From Propionibacteriaceae bacterium P6A17 (lineage in GTDB: Bacteria; Actinomycetota; Actinomycetes; Propionibacteriales; Propionibacteriaceae), in the NCBI GenBank assembly GCA_000619965.1, contig JHVD01000001.1, forward strand, positions 124,001-188,000: a stretch of DNA of 64,000 bases, given 5' to 3'. A model generated the notes under the pieces. It did no database searches. It saw only the letters and a list, made by a program, of their open reading frames with translations, and was not told the DNA's origin. Both the position numbers and the translations under genes were made by a program. Positions 17,304 through 25,263 of this stretch are shown here, one piece after another; position 1 is the stretch's first letter; the number at the start of each line of letters is the position of its first letter.

Positions 17304-17309
17304 TAGCGT
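17304..17309 (+). promoter_or_regulatory. -10 box TAGCGT for leaderless pncA mRNA
   Basis: TAGCGT is followed by seven bases and then ATG 17317, repeating the TANNNT-to-start spacing seen at other genes in the window. Confidence 0.55.
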
Positions 17310-17316
17310 GAGGTCC

Positions 17317-17880
17317 ATGACCAGTGTCTTGATCGTTGTCGACGTCCAGAACGACTTCTGCGAAGGGGGCTCGCTCGCCGTCGCAGGCGGCGCAGACCTC
17401 GCCGCCCGACTGCACGAGCTGCTCACGGGTGACCACGGCTACGACGTCGTCGTCGCCACGCGTGACCACCACGTCGATCCCGGCGCCCACTTCAGCGACG
17501 AGCCGGACTTCGTCGACACCTGGCCGCCGCACTGCGTGGCGGGCACGCCTGGGGCCGAGTTCCACCCGGCGCTCGATTTCGATGGCTTCGACGGGGTCTT
17601 CGACAAGGGCGCGTTCGACGCCGCGTACTCCGGCTTCGAAGGATCGTTCGCGGGGCAGGGGCTGGCCGATTTCCTCCGCGGCCGCGGAGTGACCGAGGTG
17701 GATGTCTGCGGGATCGCCACCGACCATTGCGTCCGCGCGACTGCCGAGGACGCCGCATCCGAGGGCTTCGAGACGACGGTGCTCCTCCCGCTCACCGCGG
17801 CCGTCTCACCCGGGCGTGTGCCGGAGCTCAAGGAGCGCTGGATGGACCTCGGGATCTGGGTGGCCGGCGGCGACGACTAG
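17317..17880 (+). CDS. pncA: Nicotinamidase/pyrazinamidase
   Basis: PncA hydrolyses nicotinamide to nicotinic acid in NAD salvage. The 187-residue isochorismatase-fold protein has the catalytic Asp in VVDVQNDFCEGG. The metal site is in ATRDHHVDPGAHF, the catalytic Lys is in FDKGAFDAAYSGFEG and the nucleophile Cys is in GIATDHCVRATAEDA. This arrangement is specific to nicotinamidases rather than isochorismatases. I chose ATG 17317 over GTG 17308 because of the leaderless spacing. Confidence 0.95.
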   Translation: MTSVLIVVDVQNDFCEGGSLAVAGGADLAARLHELLTGDHGYDVVVATRDHHVDPGAHFSDEPDFVDTWPPHCVAGTPGAEFHPALDFDGFDGVFDKGAFDAAYSGFEGSFAGQGLADFLRGRGVTEVDVCGIATDHCVRATAEDAASEGFETTVLLPLTAAVSPGRVPELKERWMDLGIWVAGGDD

Positions 17881-17904
17881 CCGTATCGCTCCGGTCGTCG
17901 CCGC
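17867..17904 (+). terminator. Inverted repeat spanning the pncA stop codon
   Basis: GCGGCGACGAC (inside the last codons) pairs perfectly with GTCGTCGCCGC, an 11-bp stem with a 16-base loop. It probably acts as the pncA terminator. Confidence 0.6.
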
Positions 17905-18239
17905 GGGATCGCGCCGAGCGTCCAGCGCGAGGTGCGCGGGCGGGCTCTTCAGCTCGGAGCAGTACGTCCTGAGCGCTGCCTTGGCTCCTGTCCAGCACGG
18001 GCTTGGGGGAAGCGCCCTCGTTGTCTTTCCGAAGCTAGGACGCAACGGGCACCGGCTCCTGGTGGCGGGTGCAGCCGACGAACGACACATCGCGGTGGAG
18101 GCCGCGTGGGGAGGCGCCCAACACCTCCGCAGCGCCGACCACCAAGACACGGCTCGACGCAGGCGAGCCGCCATCTCGTTGCTCACACGTTCGGATCGCA
18201 GCGCCTCAGCGAGCCTGCCCGGTCAGTACGACGGCCCGC
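17905..18239. other. Gap with no supported gene
   Basis: This stretch lies between the convergent pncA and regulator genes. Short open frames cross it on both strands (for example a minus frame from 18186), but none has a ribosome site, a recognisable motif or a composition like its neighbours. It may be decayed DNA. I see no further hairpin or promoter that I would defend. Confidence 0.5.
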
Positions 18240-19106
18240 TCACCACTGCAGCACGCGCGCGGCCATCACCCCGGACTGGAATCGGCTCGTGCAGCCGAGC
18301 GAAGACTGCAATTGGGAGACATGACGACGAAACTGCCGCTCCGACATCCCCAGCCGGCGGGCGGCCACCGCGTCGGTGAGGCCCTCGGCGAGCAGCTGCG
18401 CCACCTGGACGGGGGTCAACTCGTCCAGCGGGCTGCCCGCGTCGTGGCAGGCCACGGCGTAGTCGTGCACGCAGTGGACCCCGAGCAGCATGCCCTCCGG
18501 GCGTAGGAAGACCGCCCCGAGCCCCTGCCAGGCGATCAGCGGCACCTCGACGCTCGGGGCCACACGCGGGGCGACGCCGAGCGCCGTCATCGCTTCGCAC
18601 AGGCGCTGGACGCGCGGATTCTCGGCGGCGCGTCTGGCGATGAGCACCTTCGGCGTGACCCGGTTGGCGCACGCTGCCTTCACGGCCTCGAGGACGCCGG
18701 CGAACTGGTCCGGCTGTGGCTGCGGCTCCGTGCCGCGCGACGGCAGCAGCACGGTGACCCGTCGGGCCCGCTGGGCGAAGCCCGAAGCGACGTTGGCGAA
18801 CTCGGTGGCCGACCGCAGCGGCTGGGACTCCTCGCCGCGCACCCCACGACGGGCCGCCAACCACCCCTGGACGACGACGTGGCCCCCGGCGACCTCGGCG
18901 ACGGCGTCGTCGCGCCCGACGACGACCGCGAGCTGCGCGTGATCGTGGGTGGTGGTGAGCGCCAGCGCGCCCCGATGCAGCAGCGCCCGGACCGAGCGCG
19001 CGACGTCCTGCGGGGTGAGCCCCAGGTCGTGCGCGAGCGAGCCGAGCGTGGCGGGGGGTGCCACGATCGTGCGCACGAGGATGTCGACGTCTGCTCCGGT
19101 GGTCAT
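18240..19106 (-). CDS. Orphan regulator: winged-helix N terminus and LuxR-type HTH C terminus
   Basis: The 288-residue protein begins with a small winged-helix-like region (LGSLAHDLGLTPQDVARSVRALLHRGAL), as in TrmB-like regulators. Its last 60 residues are a LuxR-type helix-turn-helix (LTPVQVAQLLAEGLTDAVAARRLGMSERQFRRHVSQL). The middle has no receiver Asp pattern and no ATP-binding site, so it is neither a response regulator nor a MalT-type protein. Relatives in actinomycetes are often annotated only as LuxR family. Target and signal are unknown. A TAGGTT box lies 10 bases before the ATG. Confidence 0.75.
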   Translation of the reverse strand: MTTGADVDILVRTIVAPPATLGSLAHDLGLTPQDVARSVRALLHRGALALTTTHDHAQLAVVVGRDDAVAEVAGGHVVVQGWLAARRGVRGEESQPLRSATEFANVASGFAQRARRVTVLLPSRGTEPQPQPDQFAGVLEAVKAACANRVTPKVLIARRAAENPRVQRLCEAMTALGVAPRVAPSVEVPLIAWQGLGAVFLRPEGMLLGVHCVHDYAVACHDAGSPLDELTPVQVAQLLAEGLTDAVAARRLGMSERQFRRHVSQLQSSLGCTSRFQSGVMAARVLQW

Positions 19107-19214
19107 GATGGATCCGAACCTAGCCCCGTCATGGGTCAAGTCGGACCGTGTGCGACGGTGCCCTTCGGCGTGGCCTGGCCTAAGGTGGGCACTGACTGGA
19201 GAAAGGACTCGCCC

Positions 19215-19835
19215 GTGATCGCAGACTCCGAAATGCGCTGGAGGGTCCGCTCCCGCGAGGTGCTGGGAGTGGGCCGGGTGTCGAGCTTCGTCGAGGACGT
19301 GGTGGAGACCCCGTCGGGCGCGACGATGACCCGCCAGTTCACGCTGCACCCGGGGGCGGTCGGCATCGTCGCGTGGGACGAGGAGCGCGACGCGGTGGCG
19401 GTGGTGCGCCAGTATCGGCACCCGGTGGGGATGGAGCTGGTCGAGATCCCCGCGGGGCTGCTGGACCTGGAGGGCGAGTCGTTCGTCGACGCGGCCGCGC
19501 GGGAGCTCGCGGAGGAGTCCGAGTTGGCGGCCGAGCGTTGGGAGGTGCTCGTCGACCTGTGTACGAGCCCCGGCGCCTCCGAGGAGAGCGTGCGGATCTT
19601 CCTGGCCCGCGGCCTCAGCGCGACGCCCCGGCCTGCCGACTTCGTGCTCGAGGGGGAGGAGGCGGAGATGACGTCCGCGTTCGTTCCGCGCGCCGAGCTG
19701 GTCGATGCGGTGCTCGCGGGGGCCTGCCAGTCGCCGACGCTCGTCGCGGGCATGTTGGCGCTCGAGACGGCGAGGCTCTCGGGGCGCCTCGACGCCCTAC
19801 GCCCTGCCGACGCCCCCTGGCCCATCCGGGGATGA
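19215..19835 (+). CDS. Nudix hydrolase, ADP-ribose pyrophosphatase type
   Basis: The 206-residue protein hydrolyses ADP-ribose-like nucleotide sugars to AMP and sugar phosphate. The Nudix box is [20 protein letters not shown] with EES following, and the upstream [16 protein letters not shown] segment is typical of ADP-ribose hydrolases. GTG 19215 has AAAGGA at seven bases. Its stop overlaps the xerD start (ATGA), an arrangement also found in other actinomycetes, which suggests co-transcription rather than a shared function. Confidence 0.9.
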   Translation: MIADSEMRWRVRSREVLGVGRVSSFVEDVVETPSGATMTRQFTLHPGAVGIVAWDEERDAVAVVRQYRHPVGMELVEIPAGLLDLEGESFVDAAARELAEESELAAERWEVLVDLCTSPGASEESVRIFLARGLSATPRPADFVLEGEEAEMTSAFVPRAELVDAVLAGACQSPTLVAGMLALETARLSGRLDALRPADAPWPIRG

Positions 19836-20752
19836 CCACGCCGAGGGACGCCGTCGACGAGTTCCTCGCCCACGCGCGCGTCGAGCGAGGGCTGAGCGAC
19901 AACACCGTCGCGGCCTACCGGCGGGACCTGCGCGACTACGTCGCCTTCCTGGAGCAGCGCGGCATCTCGGACGTCCAGGAGGTGACCGCCGTCGAGGTGT
20001 CGGAATTCGTGCGGGAGGGCTCGCAGTCCAAGGCGCGCTCGTCGGTGGCCCGCAGCCTCGTCAGCGTGCGCAACCTCCACGCGTTCGCGCACCAGGAGGG
20101 CTTCTCGACGACCGACCCGGCCGAAGCCATCTCGCCGCCGAAGCAGCCGTCGCGCCTGCCGAAGGCCCTGTCCGTCGACGAGGTGGCGCGCCTGCTCGCC
20201 GCGCCGGACCGCGACGACGTCGTCGGTCTCCGAGACGCCGCGCTGCTCGAGCTGCTGTACGCGACGGGGGCCCGCGTCGGCGAGGTGTGCAGGCTCGATC
20301 TCGACGACGTGACCGGCGTCCTGCGCGACCCGGACGCGGGGCTGCGGCTGCTGGGCAAGGGCTCGAAGGAGCGAGTGGTGCCCCTGGGTACGTATGCGCG
20401 CGACGCGCTCGATGCCTACCTGGTGCGCGCACGCCCCGCGTTTGCCGAGCGCGCGACGCTCGCCGACCACGCGCTGTTCCTCAACCTGCGCGGGCGCAGG
20501 CTGAGCCGGCAGAGCGCGTGGGCGATCATGCAGGAGGCCGCGGCGAGGGCGGGCATCACCGAGCCCGTCTCGCCGCACTCGCTGCGTCACTCGTTTGCGA
20601 CCCACCTGCTCACCGGCGGGGCGGACCTCCGCGTGGTCCAAGAGCTCCTGGGGCACTCGTCGGTGGCTACGACCCAGATCTACACCCTCGTCACGGTGGA
20701 GCAGCTCCGCCAGGTGCACCGTCTCGCGCATCCACGTGCCCGAGGGGAGTAG
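19832..20752 (+). CDS. xerD: Site-specific tyrosine recombinase XerD
   Basis: XerD resolves chromosome dimers at dif together with XerC. The 306-residue protein has the N-terminal SAM-like core-binding domain ([20 protein letters not shown]) and the C-terminal catalytic domain. The catalytic residues are Arg in ARVGEV, Lys in GKGSKER, His and Arg in [11 protein letters not shown], His in LLGHSS and the nucleophile Tyr in QIYT. The position next to the ParA-ScpAB operon fits XerD, as in Mycobacterium, rather than XerC or a phage integrase. Confidence 0.94.
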   Translation: MTTPRDAVDEFLAHARVERGLSDNTVAAYRRDLRDYVAFLEQRGISDVQEVTAVEVSEFVREGSQSKARSSVARSLVSVRNLHAFAHQEGFSTTDPAEAISPPKQPSRLPKALSVDEVARLLAAPDRDDVVGLRDAALLELLYATGARVGEVCRLDLDDVTGVLRDPDAGLRLLGKGSKERVVPLGTYARDALDAYLVRARPAFAERATLADHALFLNLRGRRLSRQSAWAIMQEAAARAGITEPVSPHSLRHSFATHLLTGGADLRVVQELLGHSSVATTQIYTLVTVEQLRQVHRLAHPRARGE

Positions 20753-20773
20753 CGGGGAGTAGCATGTCGACAA

Positions 20774-21691
20774 ATGGACGGCGGTTCCGCCGCCGCGCCA
20801 CCGCACGAGAAGGGCACCACCTTGGCTGACGAGTCGCTGTTCGAGCAGGAGATCGGCCCGACGGGTCGTCCGCTCCCGGATCTCCCGGAGCCGGCCCCGG
20901 TCGGTGACGGGCCCAAGCGGGCGGTGATCGTGTCGTTGTGCAACCAGAAGGGTGGGGTCGGCAAGACCACCACGACGATCAACCTCGGCGCCGCACTGAC
21001 CGAGGTCGGACGACGCGTGCTGCTGGTGGACTTCGACCCCCAGGGCTCGCTGTCGGTGGGGCTTGGCATCAACCCCCACACGCTCGACCGCTCCATCTAC
21101 AACCTGCTGCTGAGCCGCGAATTCACTCCGCAGGAGGTGGTCCGCCCGACGACCACCCCCGGCCTGGACATCCTCCCGGCCAACATCGACCTGTCCGCCG
21201 CGGAGGTGCAGCTCGTCAGCGAGGTGGCGCGCGAACAGACGCTGAAGCGCGTGCTCGACAGGCTGCGCAGCGACTACGACTTCATCCTCATCGACTGCGC
21301 GCCCAGCCTCGGTCTGCTCACCATCAACGCGCTCACCGCCAGCGACTACGTGATGATGCCGCTCGAGCTCGAGTTCTTCGCGCTGCGCGGCATCGCGTTG
21401 CTGACCGACACGATCGGCAAGGTGCAGGACCGACTCAACCCGGACCTGCGCATCCTGGGCCTGCTCGGCACCATGTACGACGCCCGCACCCTCCATGCGC
21501 GCGAGGTGCTGGACCGTATCGTCGAGGCGTTCGGCGAGCAGGTGTTCCACACGGTGATCCGGCGCACCATCAAGTTCCCCGAGACCACCGTCGCCGGCGA
21601 GCCGATCACCACCTACGCGCCGTCGTCGCCGGGGGCCGAGTCGTACCGTCAGCTCGCCCGCGAGGTGCTCGTGCGGGTGCAGCATGGCTAA
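20774..21691 (+). CDS. parA: ParA/Soj-like chromosome-partition ATPase
   Basis: The 305-residue protein has a 45-residue N-terminal extension and then the deviant Walker A loop CNQKGGVGKTTTTINLG, the switch DFDPQGSLS and the Walker B IDCAPSLGLLT. It is the ParA-like gene that heads the scpAB operon in actinomycetes, distinct from the origin-proximal parAB pair. It probably moves or positions DNA-bound partners on the nucleoid. A TAGCAT box at 20760-20765 ends eight bases before the ATG, suggesting a near-leaderless message. It overlaps the next gene by eight bases. Confidence 0.9.
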   Translation: MDGGSAAAPPHEKGTTLADESLFEQEIGPTGRPLPDLPEPAPVGDGPKRAVIVSLCNQKGGVGKTTTTINLGAALTEVGRRVLLVDFDPQGSLSVGLGINPHTLDRSIYNLLLSREFTPQEVVRPTTTPGLDILPANIDLSAAEVQLVSEVAREQTLKRVLDRLRSDYDFILIDCAPSLGLLTINALTASDYVMMPLELEFFALRGIALLTDTIGKVQDRLNPDLRILGLLGTMYDARTLHAREVLDRIVEAFGEQVFHTVIRRTIKFPETTVAGEPITTYAPSSPGAESYRQLAREVLVRVQHG

Positions 21692-22028
21692 GCGTGCGTT
21701 CCTGCCGGGGGCCTCGGAACTGTTCCGCCCGACGGAGCCGGCGCCCGCCGTCGCCCCCGACTCGCCGGCCGCCGCCGCGCCACAGGAGGACGCCGCGCAG
21801 CCGGAGGTGCCGGTCGCGTCGGGGCGCATCAGGCACGACCACAAGATCACGGTGTACTTCTCCGAGGATGAGCTGAACGCGCTCGAGGACGCCAACCTGC
21901 TGCTGCGCCGCTCCCACGGCATCCGCGTGGACCGCGGTCGACTCGTGCGCACCGCCGTCTCGCTGGCCCTGCGGGAGCTGCAGCGCGCCGGCGACGACGC
22001 GGAGATCGTGCGGGAGCTCCGGGGCTGA
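21684..22028 (+). CDS. Ribbon-helix-helix-like protein between ParA and ScpA
   Basis: This 114-residue protein has a Pro/Ala-rich N-terminal half and a C-terminal region (about residues 49-100). The C-terminal part reads as a beta strand and two helices: HKITVYFSEDELNALED, then RVDRGRLVRTAVSLALREL. That pattern resembles the MetJ/CopG/ParG DNA-binding fold. It overlaps parA by eight bases and ends three bases before scpA. The likely role is a DNA-binding partner of this ParA, comparable to ParG with ParF on plasmids. This is inferred from pattern and position and no family name is certain. Confidence 0.75.
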   Translation: MAKRAFLPGASELFRPTEPAPAVAPDSPAAAAPQEDAAQPEVPVASGRIRHDHKITVYFSEDELNALEDANLLLRRSHGIRVDRGRLVRTAVSLALRELQRAGDDAEIVRELRG

Positions 22029-22031
22029 GCC

Positions 22032-22892
22032 GTGGCCCAGCCGCGTCGCCCGGGGCAGCAGCAGGAACGCCCGGAGCAGGTGGCGGGCTTCGACGTGCAC
22101 CTCACCAACTTCGAGGGACCGTTCGACCTCCTGCTGCAACTCATCGCGCGCCGCGAGCTCGACGTGACCGAGGTGGCGCTCAGCAAGGTCACCGACGAGT
22201 TCATCGACCACGTCAAGCGCGGTGACTGGGACCTGGACCTCACCAGCGAGTTCCTCGTCGTCGCATCGACGCTGCTGGACCTCAAGTGTGCCCGCCTCCT
22301 GCCGGGCGCGGAGGCCGAGGACCCCGAGGACATCGCCGCGCTCGAGGCGAGGGACCTGCTGTTCGCCCGGCTCCTGCAGTATCGGGCCTTCAAACAGATG
22401 GCGGCGTGGCTCGAGACGCGGCTCGTCGTCGCCGGACGCACCCACTACCGGCCCGGCGGGCTCGAGGACTCCTTCCGTGCGGTGCTGCCCGAGGTGGAGC
22501 TCACCGCCGGTGCCGACGAGCTCGCCAGGCTGGCGGCCGCCGCGCTCGCGCCCAAGGAGGCGCCCGTCGTGGCACTCACCCACCTGCACCAGTCCAAGGT
22601 GAGCCTCACCGAGCAGGTGCAGCTCGTCGGGGCGCGGCTGCGCCGCGAGGGGGCGCTCACCTTCCGGACGCTCGTCGAGGGTGCCGACCGGCTGACCACC
22701 GTCGTACGCTTCCTCGCCGTGCTCGAGCTGTACCGGCACGGGCAGGTGACGTTCGAGCAGGTGACGCCGCTGGGGGAGCTCGGCGTGCGGTGGAGCGCAG
22801 GCGACGACGAGGCCGCGCACGTCGTCGACGAGTACGAGGCTGGCCCGCCCGCGCAGGAGGGCGAGACCGTGGACACCGAGGAGCTTGCATGA
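22032..22892 (+). CDS. scpA: Segregation and condensation protein A
   Basis: ScpA is the kleisin that bridges SMC heads in the bacterial condensin. The 286-residue protein has the N-terminal kleisin motif FEGPFDLLLQLIARRELDVTE and DFLVVASTLLDLKCARLLP-like helices. It also has the C-terminal winged-helix VVRFLAVLELYRHGQVTFEQ that contacts SMC. The GTG start lies three bases after the RHH gene, and the end overlaps scpB by four bases. Confidence 0.95.
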   Translation: MAQPRRPGQQQERPEQVAGFDVHLTNFEGPFDLLLQLIARRELDVTEVALSKVTDEFIDHVKRGDWDLDLTSEFLVVASTLLDLKCARLLPGAEAEDPEDIAALEARDLLFARLLQYRAFKQMAAWLETRLVVAGRTHYRPGGLEDSFRAVLPEVELTAGADELARLAAAALAPKEAPVVALTHLHQSKVSLTEQVQLVGARLRREGALTFRTLVEGADRLTTVVRFLAVLELYRHGQVTFEQVTPLGELGVRWSAGDDEAAHVVDEYEAGPPAQEGETVDTEELA

Positions 22893-23467
22893 GGATCATC
22901 CGCGCCGTCGAGGCGCTCCTGCTGATGGCCACCGAGCCGCTGGCCCCCGACGAGCTCGCCGCCGCACTCGACGTGCCGAGGGACGACGTCCAGGCGGCGC
23001 TCGACGAGATCGGCCGCTTCCTCGCCGCACACGACCGCGGCTATCGGCTGGCGCACGTCGCGGGCGGCTACCGCTTCGCCACGGCCGAGGACCTGGCCGA
23101 CGTCATCGAGGCGTGGGTGGTCTCCGACCAGCGCGCAAAGCTCAGCCAAGCCGCCCTCGAGACGCTGGCCGTCGTCGCCTACCTGCAGCCCGTGTCGCGG
23201 GCGCGCATCGCGGGGGTACGGGGGGTCAACGTCGACGGCGTGGTGCGCACCCTCGCCGTGCGGGGGCTCATCGAGGAGGCGGGGCACGATCCGGTCACGG
23301 GGGCGGTGACGTTTGCGACGACGCCGCTGTTCCTGCAGAAGCTGGGGCTGGCGAGCCTCGACGACCTGCCGGAGTTGGCCCCGCTGCTGCCCGACGCCGT
23401 AGCCTTGGAGGCCGAGCTCGGCCGCGTGGCGGCCACGGGGCTCGATGAGGAGGAACACCATGGATGA
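22889..23467 (+). CDS. scpB: Segregation and condensation protein B
   Basis: ScpB is the dimeric winged-helix subunit of SMC-ScpAB. The 192-residue protein has the first winged helix (VEALLLMATEPLAPDELAAA) and the conserved signature LSQAALETLAVVAYLQPVSR with RGVNVDGVVRTLAVRGLIEE. The tail ends in TPLFLQKLGLASLDDLPEL, typical of the family. The start is coupled to scpA (ATGA), and the end overlaps rluB by eight bases. Confidence 0.95.
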   Translation: MRIIRAVEALLLMATEPLAPDELAAALDVPRDDVQAALDEIGRFLAAHDRGYRLAHVAGGYRFATAEDLADVIEAWVVSDQRAKLSQAALETLAVVAYLQPVSRARIAGVRGVNVDGVVRTLAVRGLIEEAGHDPVTGAVTFATTPLFLQKLGLASLDDLPELAPLLPDAVALEAELGRVAATGLDEEEHHG

Positions 23468-24215
23468 AGCTCGAAGCGGCCAGACCGAGCCGGAGGGAGT
23501 GCGCCTGCAGAAGGTGCTCGCCCAGGCGGGGATCGCGTCGCGACGCGCCAGCGAGGAACTGATCCTCGACGGGCGCGTCGAGGTCAACGGACGCATCGTC
23601 ACCGAGCTCGGCACGCGTGTGGAGCCCGAGCGCGACACCATCCGTGTCGACGGCTCGCGCATCCCGCCGCCGCGCCACCACGTGTACCTGGTGCTGAACA
23701 AGCCTCGGGGCGTCGTCTCCACGATGGAGGATCCGGAAGGGCGCCGCACGCTCGCCGACTACGTGCCCGCGCGCTCGAGCCGGCTGTTCCACGTCGGGCG
23801 CCTTGACACGATGACCGAGGGGCTCATCATCCTCACCAACGACGGAGAGTTCGCGCACCGTCTCGCGCACCCCAGCTATGAGGTGAAGAAGACGTACCTG
23901 GTCGAGGTGGCCGGCACCGTCGATCCGCGCACGATCAAGCGGATGGAGAAGGGGATCGTCCTCGACGACGGCCCCGTGCGTCCCGACCGGGTGAAGCTGG
24001 TCTCGGCGACCGAGACGCGCTCGATGCTGCGTGTGACGCTGCACGAGGGGCGCAACCGCATCGTGCGGCGCATGCTGGAGGCGGTGGGGCATCCCGTCGA
24101 CAGGCTCAGCCGCATCGCGATCGGCCCCGTGCGGCTCGGCCAGTTGCCCGTCGGGGAGACCCGCGAGCTCACCCGCGACGAGCTCGGCAAGCTGCTCGAC
24201 ATCGTGGGCATGTGA
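23460..24215 (+). CDS. rluB: 23S rRNA pseudouridine synthase RluB type
   Basis: The 251-residue protein belongs to the RsuA/RluB family that modifies rRNA. It has an S4 domain (RLQKVLAQAGIASRRASEELI), the catalytic Asp in VGRLDTMTEGLIILTNDG, the VLNKPRGVVST motif and the GRNRIVRRMLEAVGHPV segment. ATG 23460 follows AGGAGG at 23449-23456. Position after scpB is conserved in actinomycetes. Modification of U2605 is the E. coli RluB role; site specificity here is inferred. Confidence 0.94.
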   Translation: MDEARSGQTEPEGVRLQKVLAQAGIASRRASEELILDGRVEVNGRIVTELGTRVEPERDTIRVDGSRIPPPRHHVYLVLNKPRGVVSTMEDPEGRRTLADYVPARSSRLFHVGRLDTMTEGLIILTNDGEFAHRLAHPSYEVKKTYLVEVAGTVDPRTIKRMEKGIVLDDGPVRPDRVKLVSATETRSMLRVTLHEGRNRIVRRMLEAVGHPVDRLSRIAIGPVRLGQLPVGETRELTRDELGKLLDIVGM

Positions 24216-24224
24216 CGGGGGCGT

Positions 24225-24230
24225 TATGAT
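24225..24230 (+). promoter_or_regulatory. -10 box TATGAT for leaderless FKBP mRNA
   Basis: TATGAT ends seven bases before GTG 24238, and there is no ribosome site in the gap. It is one of the closest matches to the consensus TATAAT in the window. Confidence 0.6.
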
Positions 24231-24237
24231 CGTCGGC

Positions 24238-25263
24238 GTGCCAGTGAAGAAGCCCACCCGAATCGTTCCCGTGCGCCTCGCGGCGGCGGCGGTCGCCGCC
24301 ATGACGCTGCTCGCCGCCTGCTCGTCCTCCGGCGCCGAGTCGTCCCCCACGCCGTCGGCGTCGCCGTCGGTGTCCGCCTCCGCGGCGCCCTCGGCCTCGC
24401 CGTCGCCGTCGCCGTCGGCCGCGCCGTCGATCACCCCCGCGACGGACCTGTCGGCCATCGAGGTGACGGACGCGGACACGCCGGAGATCAAGGTGCCCAC
24501 GCCGTGGGCGATCGCGAGCACCACGACGAAGGTGCTGCGGCCCGCGACGGGTCAGCAGAAGCTCACCAAGGATTCGGTGGTCACCCTCAACTACGTTGGC
24601 GTCAACGGCCGCACGGGTGAGATCTTCGACTCCTCGTACGCGAAGGGCACCCCGGCGACGATGTCGCTGGCGCAGGTCGTGGCCGGGTTCCGGCTCGGCC
24701 TGGATGGGCAGACCGTCGGCTCGCGGGTCCTGATCGGCATGCCCAGCTCCGACGGCTACCCCGACGGCAACGGCACCACGATCGAGGCGGGTGACTCGCT
24801 GCTGTTCGTGGTCGACATCCTCTCCGCCAACTTCACCGACGTCGTGGGCGAGGCCCAGCCGCCGGTGGAGGGCATGCCCACGGTGACGCTCGACGCGGAC
24901 GGCAAGCCGGTTGTGGCCTTCGACAAGTCCAAGCCCGCCCCCGCAGACCTGCAGACCGCGACCCTCGTCAAGGGCCCCGGCGCGGCGGTGGCCGACGACA
25001 GCGTCATCCAGGTGCGCTACCGCTCCTGGGTGTGGGCCACCGGCGACGAGTTCGAGGACGGCTGGGCGCCGCAGAGCGGCCGCCTGGGCGGGCTCATCGA
25101 GGGGTGGAAGCAGGGCCTGAAGGGCCAGACCGCGGGCTCCCGGGTGCTGCTCGTCGTGCCCCCGGCGCTGGCCTACCCCGAGGGCCGCTCGACGTCGCCC
25201 ACGCTGCAACCCGGGCAGACGCTCGTCTACGTGATCGACATCCTGGACGTCCAGAACTCGTAG
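24238..25263 (+). CDS. Lipoprotein with two FKBP-type peptidyl-prolyl isomerase domains
   Basis: The 341-residue protein has a lipoprotein signal (AAAAVAAMTLLAACSSS) and a Ser/Pro/Ala linker of about 40 residues. Two FKBP-like domains follow, the first around residues 110-200 (VVTLNYVGVNGRTGEIFDSS and VVAGFRLGLDGQTVGSR) and the second at about 245-340 (GLIEGWKQGLKGQTAGSRVLLVVPPALAYP). It likely helps fold exported proteins at the membrane. The second domain keeps the typical YP and VYVIDILDV ending. GTG 24238 is chosen by the leaderless spacing; GTG 24244 is possible. Confidence 0.9.
   Translation: MPVKKPTRIVPVRLAAAAVAAMTLLAACSSSGAESSPTPSASPSVSASAAPSASPSPSPSAAPSITPATDLSAIEVTDADTPEIKVPTPWAIASTTTKVLRPATGQQKLTKDSVVTLNYVGVNGRTGEIFDSSYAKGTPATMSLAQVVAGFRLGLDGQTVGSRVLIGMPSSDGYPDGNGTTIEAGDSLLFVVDILSANFTDVVGEAQPPVEGMPTVTLDADGKPVVAFDKSKPAPADLQTATLVKGPGAAVADDSVIQVRYRSWVWATGDEFEDGWAPQSGRLGGLIEGWKQGLKGQTAGSRVLLVVPPALAYPEGRSTSPTLQPGQTLVYVIDILDVQNS

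Noticed and set aside
17806-18186. A 126-codon minus-strand gene
   Set aside because: No ribosome site, no recognisable motif, and it overlaps the end of pncA and its terminator.
19832-20752. Phage or integron integrase
   Set aside because: The tyrosine recombinase has XerD length and the conserved neighbourhood with Nudix and scpAB; no phage genes or attachment repeats are seen.
19136-22441. A minus-strand open frame of 1101 codons
   Set aside because: It runs antisense across the Nudix, xerD, parA and RHH genes, which have clear motifs. Its translation is low-complexity and has no motif; long antisense frames are expected at this GC content.
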